A DNA stretch of 14,144 nucleotides from Prolixibacteraceae bacterium UBA6029 (GTDB lineage: Bacteria; Bacteroidota; Bacteroidia; Bacteroidales; Prolixibacteraceae). Where the stretch lies: positions 248,345 to 262,488 of the forward strand of contig DIZL01000005.1 in the NCBI GenBank assembly GCA_002429385.1. Reading direction: 5' to 3'. Below are positions 6,945-14,144 of the stretch, piece by piece. Position 1 is the first letter of the stretch. The number at the start of each line of letters is the position of its first letter. The translations under genes and the position numbers were made by a program. The notes under the pieces are model-generated. The model was not told the DNA's origin, made no database searches, and was given only the letters and a program-made list of their open reading frames with translations.

Positions 6945-6952
6945 CAAAGATA
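6945..6952 (-). promoter_or_regulatory. -7 box of the GH-A glycosidase promoter
   Basis: Read on the minus strand, TATCTTTG (6952 to 6945) matches TAnnTTTG fully and lies about 30 nt upstream of ATG 6914. No TTG sits at the usual 19-21 nt distance, so the -33 box is weak or absent. The intergenic region 6915-7226 otherwise holds only the divergent promoter of the permease. Confidence 0.5.
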
Positions 6953-7168
6953 AAGATTTTGAAGTTATGTATTGGGATGTGTATACAATTCCTTACAAAA
7001 GGCTATAATTTATCTTTTGTCATCAGGTTTGCTTTTCCTGAGAACTATTAAAAACGTCAACGTAATGACTAAATTACTAGTAAATTCGTCAATAGAATGA
7101 CAGGATTTAAGAAGCAACAAAATTAATTTTAGGATACTTAACAATTCAGTATGCCAATGATGATTTTT

Positions 7169-7180
7169 AGGTTGCAACCT
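7169..7180. promoter_or_regulatory. Candidate operator: perfect 12-bp palindrome over the permease -33 box
   Basis: AGGTTGCAACCT is a perfect palindrome, and its TTG (7172-7174) doubles as the -33 box of the permease promoter. This is the placement expected for a repressor or activator site. The regulator is unknown, and no regulator gene lies in the window. Confidence 0.4.
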
Positions 7181-7201
7181 TTCCGCAAATTTCTATCTTT
7201 A
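7172..7201 (+). promoter_or_regulatory. Bacteroidota-type promoter of the permease gene
   Basis: TTG at 7172-7174, 19 nt, then TATCTTTA at 7194-7201 (one mismatch to TAnnTTTG). The expected start near 7208 leaves a leader of about 19 nt before ATG 7227. Spacing and leader length match the two GH16 promoters. Confidence 0.6.
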
Positions 7202-7226
7202 TTGCGAACTAATTCTCCAAACCATC

Positions 7227-8648
7227 ATGCCACTTCTCATTGTTGGAATCGGAATACTGATTCTTTTGTTACTCATCAGCAAGTTTAAACTGAATGCCTT
7301 CATTGCGCTGTTGATCACCTCTTTTGCGGTTGGTCTGTTAAGCAGCATGAATCCTTTTGATATTCTGGATTCCATGCTGAAAGGTATTGGCGACACCATG
7401 GGTAAGATTGTGCTAATCCTGGCTTTTGGCGCCATGCTTGGAAAAATCCTTGAAGAAAGCGGAGCCGCGCATACCATCACGTTTCGGATGACCGCATTTA
7501 TGGGTGTGAAAAACATTCAGTATGCATTGATGATCACCGGTTTTCTGGTTGGTCTGCCCATGATGTACAATGCAAGTTTCCTGGTTCTGATTCCACTGAT
7601 CTTTACCTTTGCGGTTACCACCAAATTGCCTACAATCTGGCTGGCATTGCCATTACTCTCTGCCTTATCTGTAGCCCATTGCTTTTTGCCGCCACATCCG
7701 GCACCGACATACGTTTCTTTCATTTACGAAGCTAATGTCAACAAAGTATTGTTGTATGGATTAATCCCAATGGTTCCTGCCTGCCTGATTGGCGGCATCT
7801 GGTTATCGCGATTCTATAAAAAGATTGATGTAAAACCTCCCGTTGAATTGTTTCAGGAACGGCATTTCGAAAAGAACGAACTTCCAGGATTTGGTGTAAG
7901 TATTCTTTGTGCGGTCACTCCGGTGATATTAATGTTGTTTGGCGCTTTGGTCGATTTGATTTTTGGTCTTCCTCCTGCACAGGCTGAACTTACCAAACTG
8001 GGGATTGTGAATATTACCGGTTTTTACTCCCATATTTTTGCAGCAAGGGGTTACGGCGGACAATCCATTCTGATTTTCTCCTTTCTGCTTACCTTTTTGA
8101 AGTTTATAAGCGATGCTAATATCGCCCTTTTCATTGCAGTCATTGTTGCAATTTTTGCGTTGGGTCTTCAGAAGGGAAGGACCATGAGTGACGTGATGAA
8201 CAGTTCAGCTAAATCCATCGGAGCCATATCAATGATTATCCTGATCATCGCCGGAGGAGGTGCCTTCTCCCAGGTATTGAAAGATAGTCATGTGATCGAA
8301 TACATCCGCTCTATATCAGATTCTATTCAAATGAACCCGCTTCTGATGGCTTTTCTCATTGCTTCTGTTTTCAGGCTGGCCGTTGGTTCGGCTACTGTTG
8401 CCACACTTACCACGGCACCTATCATGTTGCCGATCGCCCAGCATACAGGCACCTCACCCGAATTAATGGTATTGGCTACCGGCGCTGGAAGCGTGATGTG
8501 GTCGCATTTCAATGATTCGGGTTTCTGGATGTTTAAGGAATATTTTGGACTGAGCGTGAAGCAAACCTTTCAGACCTGGACCGTCATGGAATCCACCATT
8601 GGACTTGTCGGCATTATTACCGTACTAATTATGAGCGTTTTTATCTAA
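7227..8648 (+). CDS. GntP-family gluconate (sugar acid):H+ symporter
   Basis: Inner-membrane permease of 473 aa, almost entirely hydrophobic, with many predicted membrane helices. Family landmarks are GKILEESGAA (72-81), GFLVGLPMMYN (105-115), and HCFLPPHPAPT (151-161), which matches the conserved His/Pro-rich segment of gluconate permeases. Near the C-terminus are GSGSVMWSHFNDSGFW and a final hydrophobic helix. Length is normal for GntP/GntT. Members carry D-gluconate, and some carry idonate or fructuronate, so the exact substrate is open; no gluconate kinase or other sugar-acid enzyme lies in the window. It has its own promoter with an overlapping palindrome, which suggests substrate-controlled expression. 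It is divergent from the GH-A glycosidase gene. Confidence 0.92.
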   Translation: MPLLIVGIGILILLLLISKFKLNAFIALLITSFAVGLLSSMNPFDILDSMLKGIGDTMGKIVLILAFGAMLGKILEESGAAHTITFRMTAFMGVKNIQYALMITGFLVGLPMMYNASFLVLIPLIFTFAVTTKLPTIWLALPLLSALSVAHCFLPPHPAPTYVSFIYEANVNKVLLYGLIPMVPACLIGGIWLSRFYKKIDVKPPVELFQERHFEKNELPGFGVSILCAVTPVILMLFGALVDLIFGLPPAQAELTKLGIVNITGFYSHIFAARGYGGQSILIFSFLLTFLKFISDANIALFIAVIVAIFALGLQKGRTMSDVMNSSAKSIGAISMIILIIAGGGAFSQVLKDSHVIEYIRSISDSIQMNPLLMAFLIASVFRLAVGSATVATLTTAPIMLPIAQHTGTSPELMVLATGAGSVMWSHFNDSGFWMFKEYFGLSVKQTFQTWTVMESTIGLVGIITVLIMSVFI

Positions 8649-8765
8649 GGCCAAATGTTAAAGAAATCATAAAACTTCGTTGATCATTAAACCTTTTAAT
8701 TTCAGATGCATCCAAAGAGAAATTTAAATCAAGTTTCAGAAAACGGATTTTAAAAATTAAAGGTT

Positions 8766-9254
8766 ATGAAAACAAAAATTTTAGTTATGGTGGTTCTGAT
8801 GGGTTTTTCATCCATCTTGATGGCACAGCCAGCAAAAAATGAATCGGGGAAATCATTCCATGGACAGGAATGGAGGTCGAATGGTAAAGCAGGTCAAAAT
8901 GGCCCGATGAAGGGATTGAACCTGACCGATGCTCAGAAGGATGCATTTAAGCAAAGCATGATGGCGATGCAGAAGGACATAAAACCTCTTCGCAATGAAC
9001 TTGGTGAAGCGATGGCTCATCAGAAAACACTTGTTTCAGTTGATAAGCCAGATATGGCTGCTATCAACAAGAACATTGATAAAATTGGAGCATTGAAAGT
9101 AGAAATGGCTAAATTAAGGGTTAAACATCGTCTGGATATGCGTGCCCAATTGACTGATGAACAACGTATGAAGTTTGATGCATTCAAGGCAAACATGAAA
9201 AGAGGCGGAGGTCGCGGAGGAATGATGCAAAAGATGCATGAACGAATGGAATAG
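8766..9254 (+). CDS. Spy/CpxP-like periplasmic protein (LTxxQ motif)
   Basis: A 162-aa small, basic, Met-rich protein with a signal peptide (about 1-20, SSILMAQ). Two LTxxQ motifs, LTDAQ (53-57) and LTDEQ (129-133), flank a helical, charged middle region, as in the Spy/CpxP superfamily of periplasmic chaperones and envelope-stress or metal-response proteins. The tail is Gly/Arg- and Met-rich (KRGGGRGGMMQKMHERME). The ATG at 8766 is chosen because it starts directly on the signal peptide. It is 117 nt after the permease with no clear promoter, and a good terminator follows. Fold assignment is reasonable; the precise role (chaperone or metal binding) is not shown by sequence. Often such genes sit beside sigma/anti-sigma genes, but none are here. 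Confidence 0.8.
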   Translation: MKTKILVMVVLMGFSSILMAQPAKNESGKSFHGQEWRSNGKAGQNGPMKGLNLTDAQKDAFKQSMMAMQKDIKPLRNELGEAMAHQKTLVSVDKPDMAAINKNIDKIGALKVEMAKLRVKHRLDMRAQLTDEQRMKFDAFKANMKRGGGRGGMMQKMHERME

Positions 9255-9292
9255 ATTGTTTTGTTTTGTTAGATAAATGTGATTAGAAAGCT

Positions 9293-9331
9293 AAGGCTGT
9301 CCTGAAGGTTATACTTCCCGGCAGCCTTTTT
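9293..9331 (+). terminator. Factor-independent terminator after the Spy-like gene
   Basis: AAGGCTG (9293-9299) pairs with CAGCCTT (9322-9328), extended inward by a G-U and a C-G pair, a small internal loop, and GAAG/CTTC (9304-9307 with 9314-9317). Five Ts end the structure (9327-9331). It lies between convergent genes and best serves the plus strand. Confidence 0.75.
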
Positions 9332-9367
9332 GCGGTTAAATAATAGGACCTGACCTTCCAATTGTTG

Positions 9368-9940
9368 TTACTTCGTTTGAATTATTATTTCATCCAGCGA
9401 ACGTTTCGGAACATGGTGTACCTGATTTTCGTCACGCCAGTATTTCACATCACCATCTTTCATTTCTTCAAGAACGACTGTTTCTTTAGGTTTCCCGAGA
9501 GCAAGAACATACAGGATTTCGTATTGCTCCGAAAGATTCAATAATTCCTGAAGTTTATTTCGGTTTACCGAGTGAATGATGCACCCTCCAAAACCGGTTT
9601 CAGTGGCCCCAAGCAAGATGCTTTGCATGGCAATTCCATCATCGCAGAAATAATTTCCTGAAATTAAATTATCATTTAGAAGTACTATGTAGGCTGAAGG
9701 TCGTTCGCCTTCAACAGGGCCTTTCCAGGTTGTAAGATATCCGGCCCATGCAAGTTGTTCAAAGATTTGGGCATTGAGCGATTCATCGTTGCTTAAATAA
9801 TATTTAAGTGTCTGAGCGTTACGGGCTGAAGCTGAGTTCCGTGCCAGGTCTACCCATTCATGAAGCTGTTCAGTAGTGATTTTCTCCGATTGATAAAAAC
9901 GACGGTAACTACGGTTTTTAAGGATAAGTTTTTTCAACAT
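9368..9940 (-). CDS. Nitroreductase-family FMN oxidoreductase
   Basis: A cytoplasmic flavoprotein of 190 aa expected to use NAD(P)H to reduce nitro, quinone or related substrates; physiological substrate unknown. Family features are NRSYRRF (9-15), the FMN-phosphate-binding Arg-Ser start, SASARNAQTLKYY (36-48) in the place of the usual PSxxNxQPW, DDGIAMQSILLGATETGFGG (100-119), and ALGKP (147-151) near the C-terminus. Length is typical for the short nitroreductases. There is no signal peptide. The start ATG at 9940 leads directly into the usual N-terminal helix. It is convergent with the Spy-like gene and downstream of GH92 on the same strand, with 79 nt between; co-transcription is uncertain because a hairpin spans the GH92 stop codon. 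Confidence 0.9.
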   Translation of the reverse strand: MLKKLILKNRSYRRFYQSEKITTEQLHEWVDLARNSASARNAQTLKYYLSNDESLNAQIFEQLAWAGYLTTWKGPVEGERPSAYIVLLNDNLISGNYFCDDGIAMQSILLGATETGFGGCIIHSVNRNKLQELLNLSEQYEILYVLALGKPKETVVLEEMKDGDVKYWRDENQVHHVPKRSLDEIIIQTK

Positions 9941-9996
9941 GAGTATTGTTTTTTGTTCTGTATAAATTTACAAAAATGCTCGGATTGAAGATAGTA

Positions 9997-10044
9997 GTTT
10001 TCGAATAATTATATTTTCATTACTTTCTTCCTTTATTCGAAAAC
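9997..10044 (-). other. 12-bp perfect stem around the GH92 stop codon
   Basis: GTTTTCGAATAA (9997-10008) is the exact reverse complement of TTATTCGAAAAC (10033-10044), with 24 nt between. The stop codon of the GH92 gene (10020-10022) lies in the loop. There is no T-run after the stem in the minus direction, so it is not a standard terminator; it could protect the mRNA 3' end or affect termination. Confidence 0.5.
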
Positions 10045-12308
10045 GAATAAGGGAAATCTTTTTCCCCGGTTCCTCTGTCCTTATTTGGTGTAGCTGCCAT
10101 TTTGAAATCAATTACAGCACCTTTCATCAGTTCAAAGTAGTTCAGAAAGTTTTTGGTGTACTCTTTCCCGTTTAAGGTTGCCGATTGAATGTACTTATTG
10201 TCGGCGCTGTTTTCAGGAGCATTCAGGATCACCTCTTTCCCGTTCTGCAGCTTTATTGTGATTTTCTTAAAAAGTGGTGCACCCAAAACATACTGATCGC
10301 TTCCGGGACATACCGGATAAAATCCCATGGCCGAAAATACATACCAGGCCGAGGTTTGCCCATTATCTTCATCACCGCAGTAACCATCGGGGGTAGGGAG
10401 GTACATGCGGTTCATCACCTCGCGTACCCATTTTTGAGCTTTCCAGGGCTGACCGGCATAGTTGTACAGATATATCATATGTTGGATAGGCTGATTGCCA
10501 TGTGCATAGTTGCCCATATTCGCGATCTGCATCTCGCGGATTTCGTGAATCGTAAATCCGTAATATGAATTGTCAAAAATGGGTGGAACTACAAATACTG
10601 AATCGAGCATACCAATAAATTGTTTTTTACCGCCCATCAAATCAATTAGACCTTGTTCATCGTGAAAAGCCGCCCAGGTATAATGCCAGCTGTTTCCTTC
10701 GGTAAAGGCATCGCCCCATTTGAACGGGTTGAACGGTTTCTGAAAACTTCCGTCCAGATTCCTTCCACGCATCAGTTTGGTCTCAGGATCAAACACATTA
10801 CGGTAATTCTGGCAGCGTTTGGCAAATAAATCAATTTCTTCCTGAGGACGTTTTAACTCTTTTGCCAGGCGGTAAATCGTCCAGTCGTCAAAGGCATATT
10901 CGAGCGTACGTGCTGCGTTCTCATTGATCTTTACGTCGTAAGGAATATAGCCTAACCTGTTGTAATACTCAAATCCTTTGCGGCCAACGGAAGTTAAAGG
11001 GCCTTCTGTCTTTGTATTCTTGAGGATGGCTTCATAAAGTGTATTAATGTCATAACCTCGGGCGCCCTTTAAATAAGCATCAGCAATTATGGTTGCCGAA
11101 TTGGATCCGATCATGCAGTCACGATGTCCCGGACTGGCCCACTCGGGAAGAAATCCGCTTTCCTTGTAGGTGTTTACCAATCCTTCCTGAATTTGTGCAT
11201 TCAGAGAGGGAAATGCAAGGTTGAAAAATGGGAAGACAGCACGAAAGGTATCCCAAAATCCATTATCGGTGAACATAGCTCCCGGCAAAACCTTTCCGTT
11301 ATATGGGCTATAATGCACCATTTTCCCATCCTTGTCAAACTCGAAAAACTTTCTAGGAAACAGCATAGTCCGATACATGCAGGAATAGAATGTTCGTGTT
11401 TGGTCGGTCGTTCCACCCTCAACACGTATTCGCAATAATTCCTTGTTCCAGATCTCACGGTCCTTCAAACACACCTGATCGAAATTATCAGATCCAAGTT
11501 CTTTCATATTCAGTTCAGCCTGATCGAAACTGATAAACGAGGAGGCTACACGGGCATGAATCTGTTCTCCTTTTCGGGTCTTGAAGCGGATGGCTGCACC
11601 CACATGATTGGCTTTTAACTCCGAAATGACGGCTACCACTGTTGAATCACTCCAGACCTGGCTTTCGGCAAATGAATGATCAAACCGGATGACGAAGTAA
11701 TTCCTGAAATTCTCAGGAACCCCGCCACTGTTGCGGGTAGTGTAACCTATTACTTTATTTTCTTCCGGAATGATTTTTACAAACGAACCTTTGTCAAAGG
11801 CATCAATAAGTACCCACGATTTTTCATTCTCGGGAAAGGTAAAACGGAATATTGCCGCCCGCTCAGTAGGGCTAACTTCTGAAGTCACATCATAGTCGGC
11901 AAGATAGACGCTGTAATAATAAGGTTTTACCGTTTCTGCCTTGTGTGAGAACCAGCTTGCCCTTGCGTGTCCTGAAATCTTCAGTTCACCCGTCATCGGG
12001 AAAAGTGAAAACTGACCGTAATCATTGATCCATGGACTCGGTTGATGGGTCTGTTTGAAACCCTGTATCTTATGGGCACTATAGGCATATACCCAACCAT
12101 CGCCCATTTTGGCCGTCTGTGGAGTCCAGAAATTCATCCCCCAGGGCAAAGCAATAGCAGGGTAGGTGTTCCCGTTCGACAGGGAGAAATTGGAATAAGA
12201 GCCCATCAGTGGATTGACATAGTCAACCGGCTGAAGATTTTGAGCCTGACCAGTATATGCTGAAACACAAAAAAGTAAAGCAAACAAAAGGATTAATCTA
12301 ATACACAT
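10020..12308 (-). CDS. GH92 alpha-mannosidase, probably alpha-1,2-specific
   Basis: A calcium-dependent inverting exo-alpha-mannosidase of 762 aa (from ATG 12308). A signal peptide (about 1-23, YTGQAQ) suggests the periplasm. GH92 hallmarks are NTYPAIALPWGMNFW (47-61), TDNGFWDTFR (347-356), TEGNSWHYTW (536-545) and YCGDEDNGQTSAWYVFSAMG (643-662). From memory of the characterised Bacteroides enzyme BT3990 (acid E533, bases D642 and D644, and the His584-Glu585 pair linked to alpha-1,2 specificity), the equivalents here are E537, D646, D648 and H588-E589, all at a constant offset of +4. This favours alpha-1,2-mannose removal. An in-frame ATG at 12362 would add 18 residues before the signal peptide. 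It is less likely, but the promoter does not exclude it. Confidence 0.93.
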   Translation of the reverse strand: MCIRLILLFALLFCVSAYTGQAQNLQPVDYVNPLMGSYSNFSLSNGNTYPAIALPWGMNFWTPQTAKMGDGWVYAYSAHKIQGFKQTHQPSPWINDYGQFSLFPMTGELKISGHARASWFSHKAETVKPYYYSVYLADYDVTSEVSPTERAAIFRFTFPENEKSWVLIDAFDKGSFVKIIPEENKVIGYTTRNSGGVPENFRNYFVIRFDHSFAESQVWSDSTVVAVISELKANHVGAAIRFKTRKGEQIHARVASSFISFDQAELNMKELGSDNFDQVCLKDREIWNKELLRIRVEGGTTDQTRTFYSCMYRTMLFPRKFFEFDKDGKMVHYSPYNGKVLPGAMFTDNGFWDTFRAVFPFFNLAFPSLNAQIQEGLVNTYKESGFLPEWASPGHRDCMIGSNSATIIADAYLKGARGYDINTLYEAILKNTKTEGPLTSVGRKGFEYYNRLGYIPYDVKINENAARTLEYAFDDWTIYRLAKELKRPQEEIDLFAKRCQNYRNVFDPETKLMRGRNLDGSFQKPFNPFKWGDAFTEGNSWHYTWAAFHDEQGLIDLMGGKKQFIGMLDSVFVVPPIFDNSYYGFTIHEIREMQIANMGNYAHGNQPIQHMIYLYNYAGQPWKAQKWVREVMNRMYLPTPDGYCGDEDNGQTSAWYVFSAMGFYPVCPGSDQYVLGAPLFKKITIKLQNGKEVILNAPENSADNKYIQSATLNGKEYTKNFLNYFELMKGAVIDFKMAATPNKDRGTGEKDFPYSFSNKGRK

Positions 12309-12398
12309 GGTTATTTTAATTTTTAGAAGATTATGAGTACGACTTCCCCGTATTGAAGCCATTACATAATCGGATTGATATTAAACGATTCAATCATT

Positions 12399-12406
12399 CA
12401 AATATA
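12399..12406 (-). promoter_or_regulatory. -7 box of the GH92 promoter
   Basis: On the minus strand TATATTTG (12406 to 12399) matches TAnnTTTG. No TTG lies at the standard distance upstream. A start near 12393 would leave a leader of about 85 nt to ATG 12308, or about 30 nt to ATG 12362. Confidence 0.4.
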
Positions 12407-12453
12407 TAGTAAATTTAGGAGTTGAAAAATATTTATCTCCTTACATACCGGAT

Positions 12454-12486
12454 TTCGTGTAATTCGTCCCAATTCGTGTAATTCGT
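12454..12486. repeat. Two direct copies of TTCGTGTAATTCGT
   Basis: The 14-mer TTCGTGTAATTCGT occurs at 12454-12467 and 12473-12486, with a 19-bp period. Each copy itself contains two TTCGT half-repeats. The AATTCG core recalls the box of the left-edge palindrome, but the sequence and period differ. It lies in the non-coding gap between the GH92 promoter and the DUF6266 terminator. Confidence 0.8.
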
Positions 12487-12525
12487 ATTTTCCCAATATG
12501 TCAAAGAACGCTTTTTTTAATCCTG

Positions 12526-12557
12526 AAAAACCGCCCCCATTCAGAGAGCGGTTTTTT
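12526..12557 (-). terminator. Factor-independent terminator after the DUF6266 gene
   Basis: AAAAACCGC (12526-12534) pairs with GCGGTTTTT (12548-12556). On the minus strand it gives a GC stem followed by a T-run, 26 nt after the stop codon of the DUF6266 gene. Runs of A and T on both sides make it potentially bidirectional. Confidence 0.85.
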
Positions 12558-12582
12558 AAAGAGAAGCTAAATCCTTTTCCGG

Positions 12583-13223
12583 CTACGATACGATTACCCC
12601 GCCTGCGAACTCGCTGTTGGAGACAACCGACTGTGTGGGCGTTCCGAAGGAAATGTAGCATTGAACTTCATCGCCTGTAAACGAATCAGGAAGGGTGATG
12701 GACTGGCTGCCGCTGATGCGGGTGTTGCCACCTACGATCGTAACCGCCTTTTTCTTTACAGGGTTATATACAACCAGCAAGACCTTGTCGTTTTCAGAGG
12801 CGTTGGTGTCGTCTGAATTATCTTCCCAGCTGTATTCTACTTCGCCTGCCGTTGAGGAGGTTACTTCAGGGTTTAAAGCCCCGGGAAGGGAACCCTGGCT
12901 GACCAGCGCTTTCGAAAAGTCGATGTCGTAAGCAGGGTAAGTACCCGAGAGGGCATACTCCAGATTGTACGACATGGCTGCATTGAAGCCCGACATTTTT
13001 ACTGCCTGGCTTCTAAACCCTATCCGCAGAAAGGGAATAAGAGGACATAAGAACTTGCCCACTACTGAAAACCTGGCCCGTTGTGCGAGCTGGCTTCTGT
13101 ATTGGGTTGTGCAATGCTGGGGGCTATTCCACGCATAACAGCGATGCCTTTCCAGCTGCTTCCAATGACTGTTCCGGTCTTGCCGGAGAAACCACCTGAG
13201 ATACCTTGTTTAATGGTACTCAT
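12583..13223 (-). pseudogene. DUF6266-family protein gene broken by a -1 frameshift
   Basis: Two overlapping frames together make one DUF6266-type protein of about 213 aa, a family of unknown function in Bacteroidota. The first frame starts at ATG 13223 with STIKQGISGGFSGKTGTVIG and runs to NTEA, after which it reads out of frame to a TAG near 13064. Switching frame at 13092-13094 gives NTEA-QLAQRARFSVVGKFLCPL and continues without a break to the normal end (SEFAGGVIVS). One C is missing on the minus strand: GCC-AGCTC where GCC-CAGCTC is needed. No slippery heptamer is present, so a true mutation or a sequencing error is likelier than programmed frameshifting. An intact promoter lies upstream and a strong terminator downstream. 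The second frame alone (12583-13062) has no natural start. Confidence 0.85.
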
Positions 13224-13313
13224 GATACTGAAATTTAAAATGTGAAAATCTGTTTTGCTCAAATACCGGTTGGACTTTACGCGTGTTATTCCTTCTTCGT
13301 CTTTCGCATAGAT

Positions 13314-13344
13314 CAAAGGTAAGTACTATTGATTTAACGTGCAA
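13314..13344 (-). promoter_or_regulatory. Bacteroidota-type promoter of the DUF6266 gene
   Basis: On the minus strand TTG (13344-13342), 20 nt, then TACCTTTG (13321-13314), a full match to TAnnTTTG. The expected start is near 13307, leaving a leader of about 84 nt before ATG 13223. This argues against translation starting at the upstream in-frame codon at 13316, which overlaps the -7 box. Confidence 0.7.
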
Positions 13345-13644
13345 TAGACCAGTTGATTATGCGTATATATGCAGTATTTTGCGTAGCTGACTTTCCAATT
13401 CAATCGAAAATAAAGGATTTTTTGTTGAAATGAGGTTTACCTTCCAGTGTTTGATCGCTTCAAATCTTCCGCAACTTCCGCAACTTCCGCAGTTATCTCA
13501 ATGATAGATTTGAATCTCAAAAAGGGCGAGGATATATCGTTGCCGAATGGGATCTTCCAGATAAAACCGAATGTTTGATAATGAATGCCTTTAGTTTAAG
13601 ATGAATCTTAGTAATTATCCATCTGAATTATATGAAGCCTTCGA
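13345..13644. other. Non-coding gap before the last gene
   Basis: No convincing gene was found on either strand. It holds a short 9-nt tandem repeat (13466-13492) and a tiny ORF (13501-13578) that is not supported as a gene. Confidence 0.5.
13466..13492 (+). repeat. Three 9-nt tandem repeats (CTTCCGCAA)
   Basis: CTTCCGCAA at 13466 and 13475, and CTTCCGCAG at 13484, directly adjacent. The function is unknown. Confidence 0.8.
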
Positions 13645-14144
13645 TTACTTAAAGAAATCCAGCACTCTGACTTTTACAAACTTCTCAAAATCTGGATGAG
13701 AGACAAAACTTTCTAAATCTGATCTCCTTAATCGATAAATACAGGCTGAAACAACTGAATCAATGCTGTAATCTGCCTCACTTTTGCATTTCCCGTTGGC
13801 GTGTGCTATAATCCCATTGATGGATTTCTTAAACTTGTCATTACCAATTGCAGGTTGGATAGCTTGAACTATTTCATTTAAAATTTCTCGCCAGGTTTCT
13901 GACCCATCTATTTTGATTTCAATTTTAATACTTAATTTCCACCAATGATAATGAGTTGAATCAGCATTATAGACCGTATAGGTATCAAAATAGGGATAAT
14001 ATTCTTTATCGAAACTATTACCTTCTTCCTGAAGAGAGGCATGTGTTAAGGCTGTTTTTCCTGAATGTATGACCTTCCCATTTTTCTCTGCTATATAAAT
14101 AATATGTGGAGGAAGTTTTTCTATTACCTTAAATCCGCATTTAA
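13645..14144 (-). CDS. Unrecognised protein, C-terminal part only (5' end beyond window)
   Basis: On the minus strand a frame is open from the window edge (14144) for 165 codons to a TAA at 13647-13645, with no start seen because the gene begins outside the window. I do not recognise the family. The visible part holds KVIEKLPPHIIYIAEKNGK near the edge, an aromatic stretch FDKEYYPYF, the segment HYHWWKLSIKIEIKIDGSE, then a mostly helical C-terminus (TWREILNEIVQAIQPAIG to FEKFVKVRVLDFFK). No signal peptide or membrane segment is visible in this part, and codon use looks like that of a real gene. A 500-nt open frame in this AT-rich region supports coding; function is unknown. Confidence 0.75.
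   Translation of the reverse strand, partial: KCGFKVIEKLPPHIIYIAEKNGKVIHSGKTALTHASLQEEGNSFDKEYYPYFDTYTVYNADSTHYHWWKLSIKIEIKIDGSETWREILNEIVQAIQPAIGNDKFKKSINGIIAHANGKCKSEADYSIDSVVSACIYRLRRSDLESFVSHPDFEKFVKVRVLDFFK

Noticed and set aside
6915..6947. Upstream extension of the GH-A glycosidase from a TTG at 6947
   Set aside because: The TTG is part of a full-match -7 promoter box, and the ATG at 6914 begins directly on the signal peptide.
7074..7083. Palindrome TTACTAGTAA in the divergent intergenic region
   Set aside because: It is only 10 bp in AT-rich DNA and not near a promoter box, so chance is a sufficient explanation.
12498..12680. Plus-strand open frames over the DUF6266 region (12498-12680 and 12695-12931)
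   Set aside because: They run antisense to a recognised protein and one spans the terminator hairpin; their translations look non-natural.
13064..13100. Programmed -1 frameshift in the DUF6266 gene
   Set aside because: No X-XXY-YYZ slippery heptamer or downstream stem is visible at the frame junction, and the family is normally encoded in one frame.
13501..13578. Short plus-strand ORF whose start (MIDLNLKKGEDISL) faintly recalls the N-terminus of TerD-like proteins
   Set aside because: It has only 25 codons, no continuation in other frames that I can see, and no promoter; the resemblance is too slight.
13601..13699. Plus-strand ORF of 32 codons starting MNLSNYPSELYEAF
   Set aside because: It is short and overlaps the 3' end of the better supported minus-strand gene at 13645.

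Overview
The window looks like a chromosomal stretch from a member of the Bacteroidota. Two secreted enzymes end in type IX secretion (T9SS) C-terminal sorting domains. The recognisable promoters have the Bacteroidota form (TTG, 19-20 nt, TAnnTTTG-like) rather than a sigma-70 form, and Shine-Dalgarno sequences are essentially absent. A DUF6266 gene, a family I know from Bacteroidota, is also present. I cannot name the genus. No tRNA, rRNA, CRISPR, transposase or SusC/SusD pair is visible, so this is a loose carbohydrate-degradation neighbourhood rather than a complete classical polysaccharide utilisation locus.

Layout. Positions 1-128 form a nearly perfect giant inverted repeat built from ten 8-bp boxes phased at exactly 11 bp. 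Then come two tandem paralogous GH16 beta-glucanases (369-2090 and 2304-3080), a GH29 alpha-L-fucosidase (3114-4502) and a small secreted protein of unknown function (4606-5040), all on the plus strand. Convergent to these is a secreted clan GH-A glycosidase with a T9SS tail (5160-6914, minus). Divergent from it is a GntP-type gluconate permease (7227-8648), followed by a Spy/CpxP-like periplasmic protein (8766-9254). On the minus strand follow a nitroreductase (9368-9940), a GH92 alpha-mannosidase (10020-12308), a DUF6266 gene broken by a one-base frameshift (12583-13223), and the 3' end of an unrecognised protein that runs off the window (13645-14144).

How the genes may work together: the GH16 enzyme with T9SS and carbohydrate-binding modules, and the T9SS GH-A enzyme, are predicted to act outside the cell. 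The short GH16, the fucosidase and the GH92 mannosidase carry only signal peptides and probably act in the periplasm. Together they would attack beta-1,3-type glucan plus fucose- and alpha-mannose-decorated glycans. The permease would import a sugar acid.

The most unusual content is non-coding. There is the 11-bp-phased palindrome at the left edge. There is also a family of purine-rich heptad arrays (GGARACA-like, strict 7-nt period) that begin at, or 4 nt after, the TAG stop codons of three neighbouring genes, always in the sense orientation of the gene they follow.
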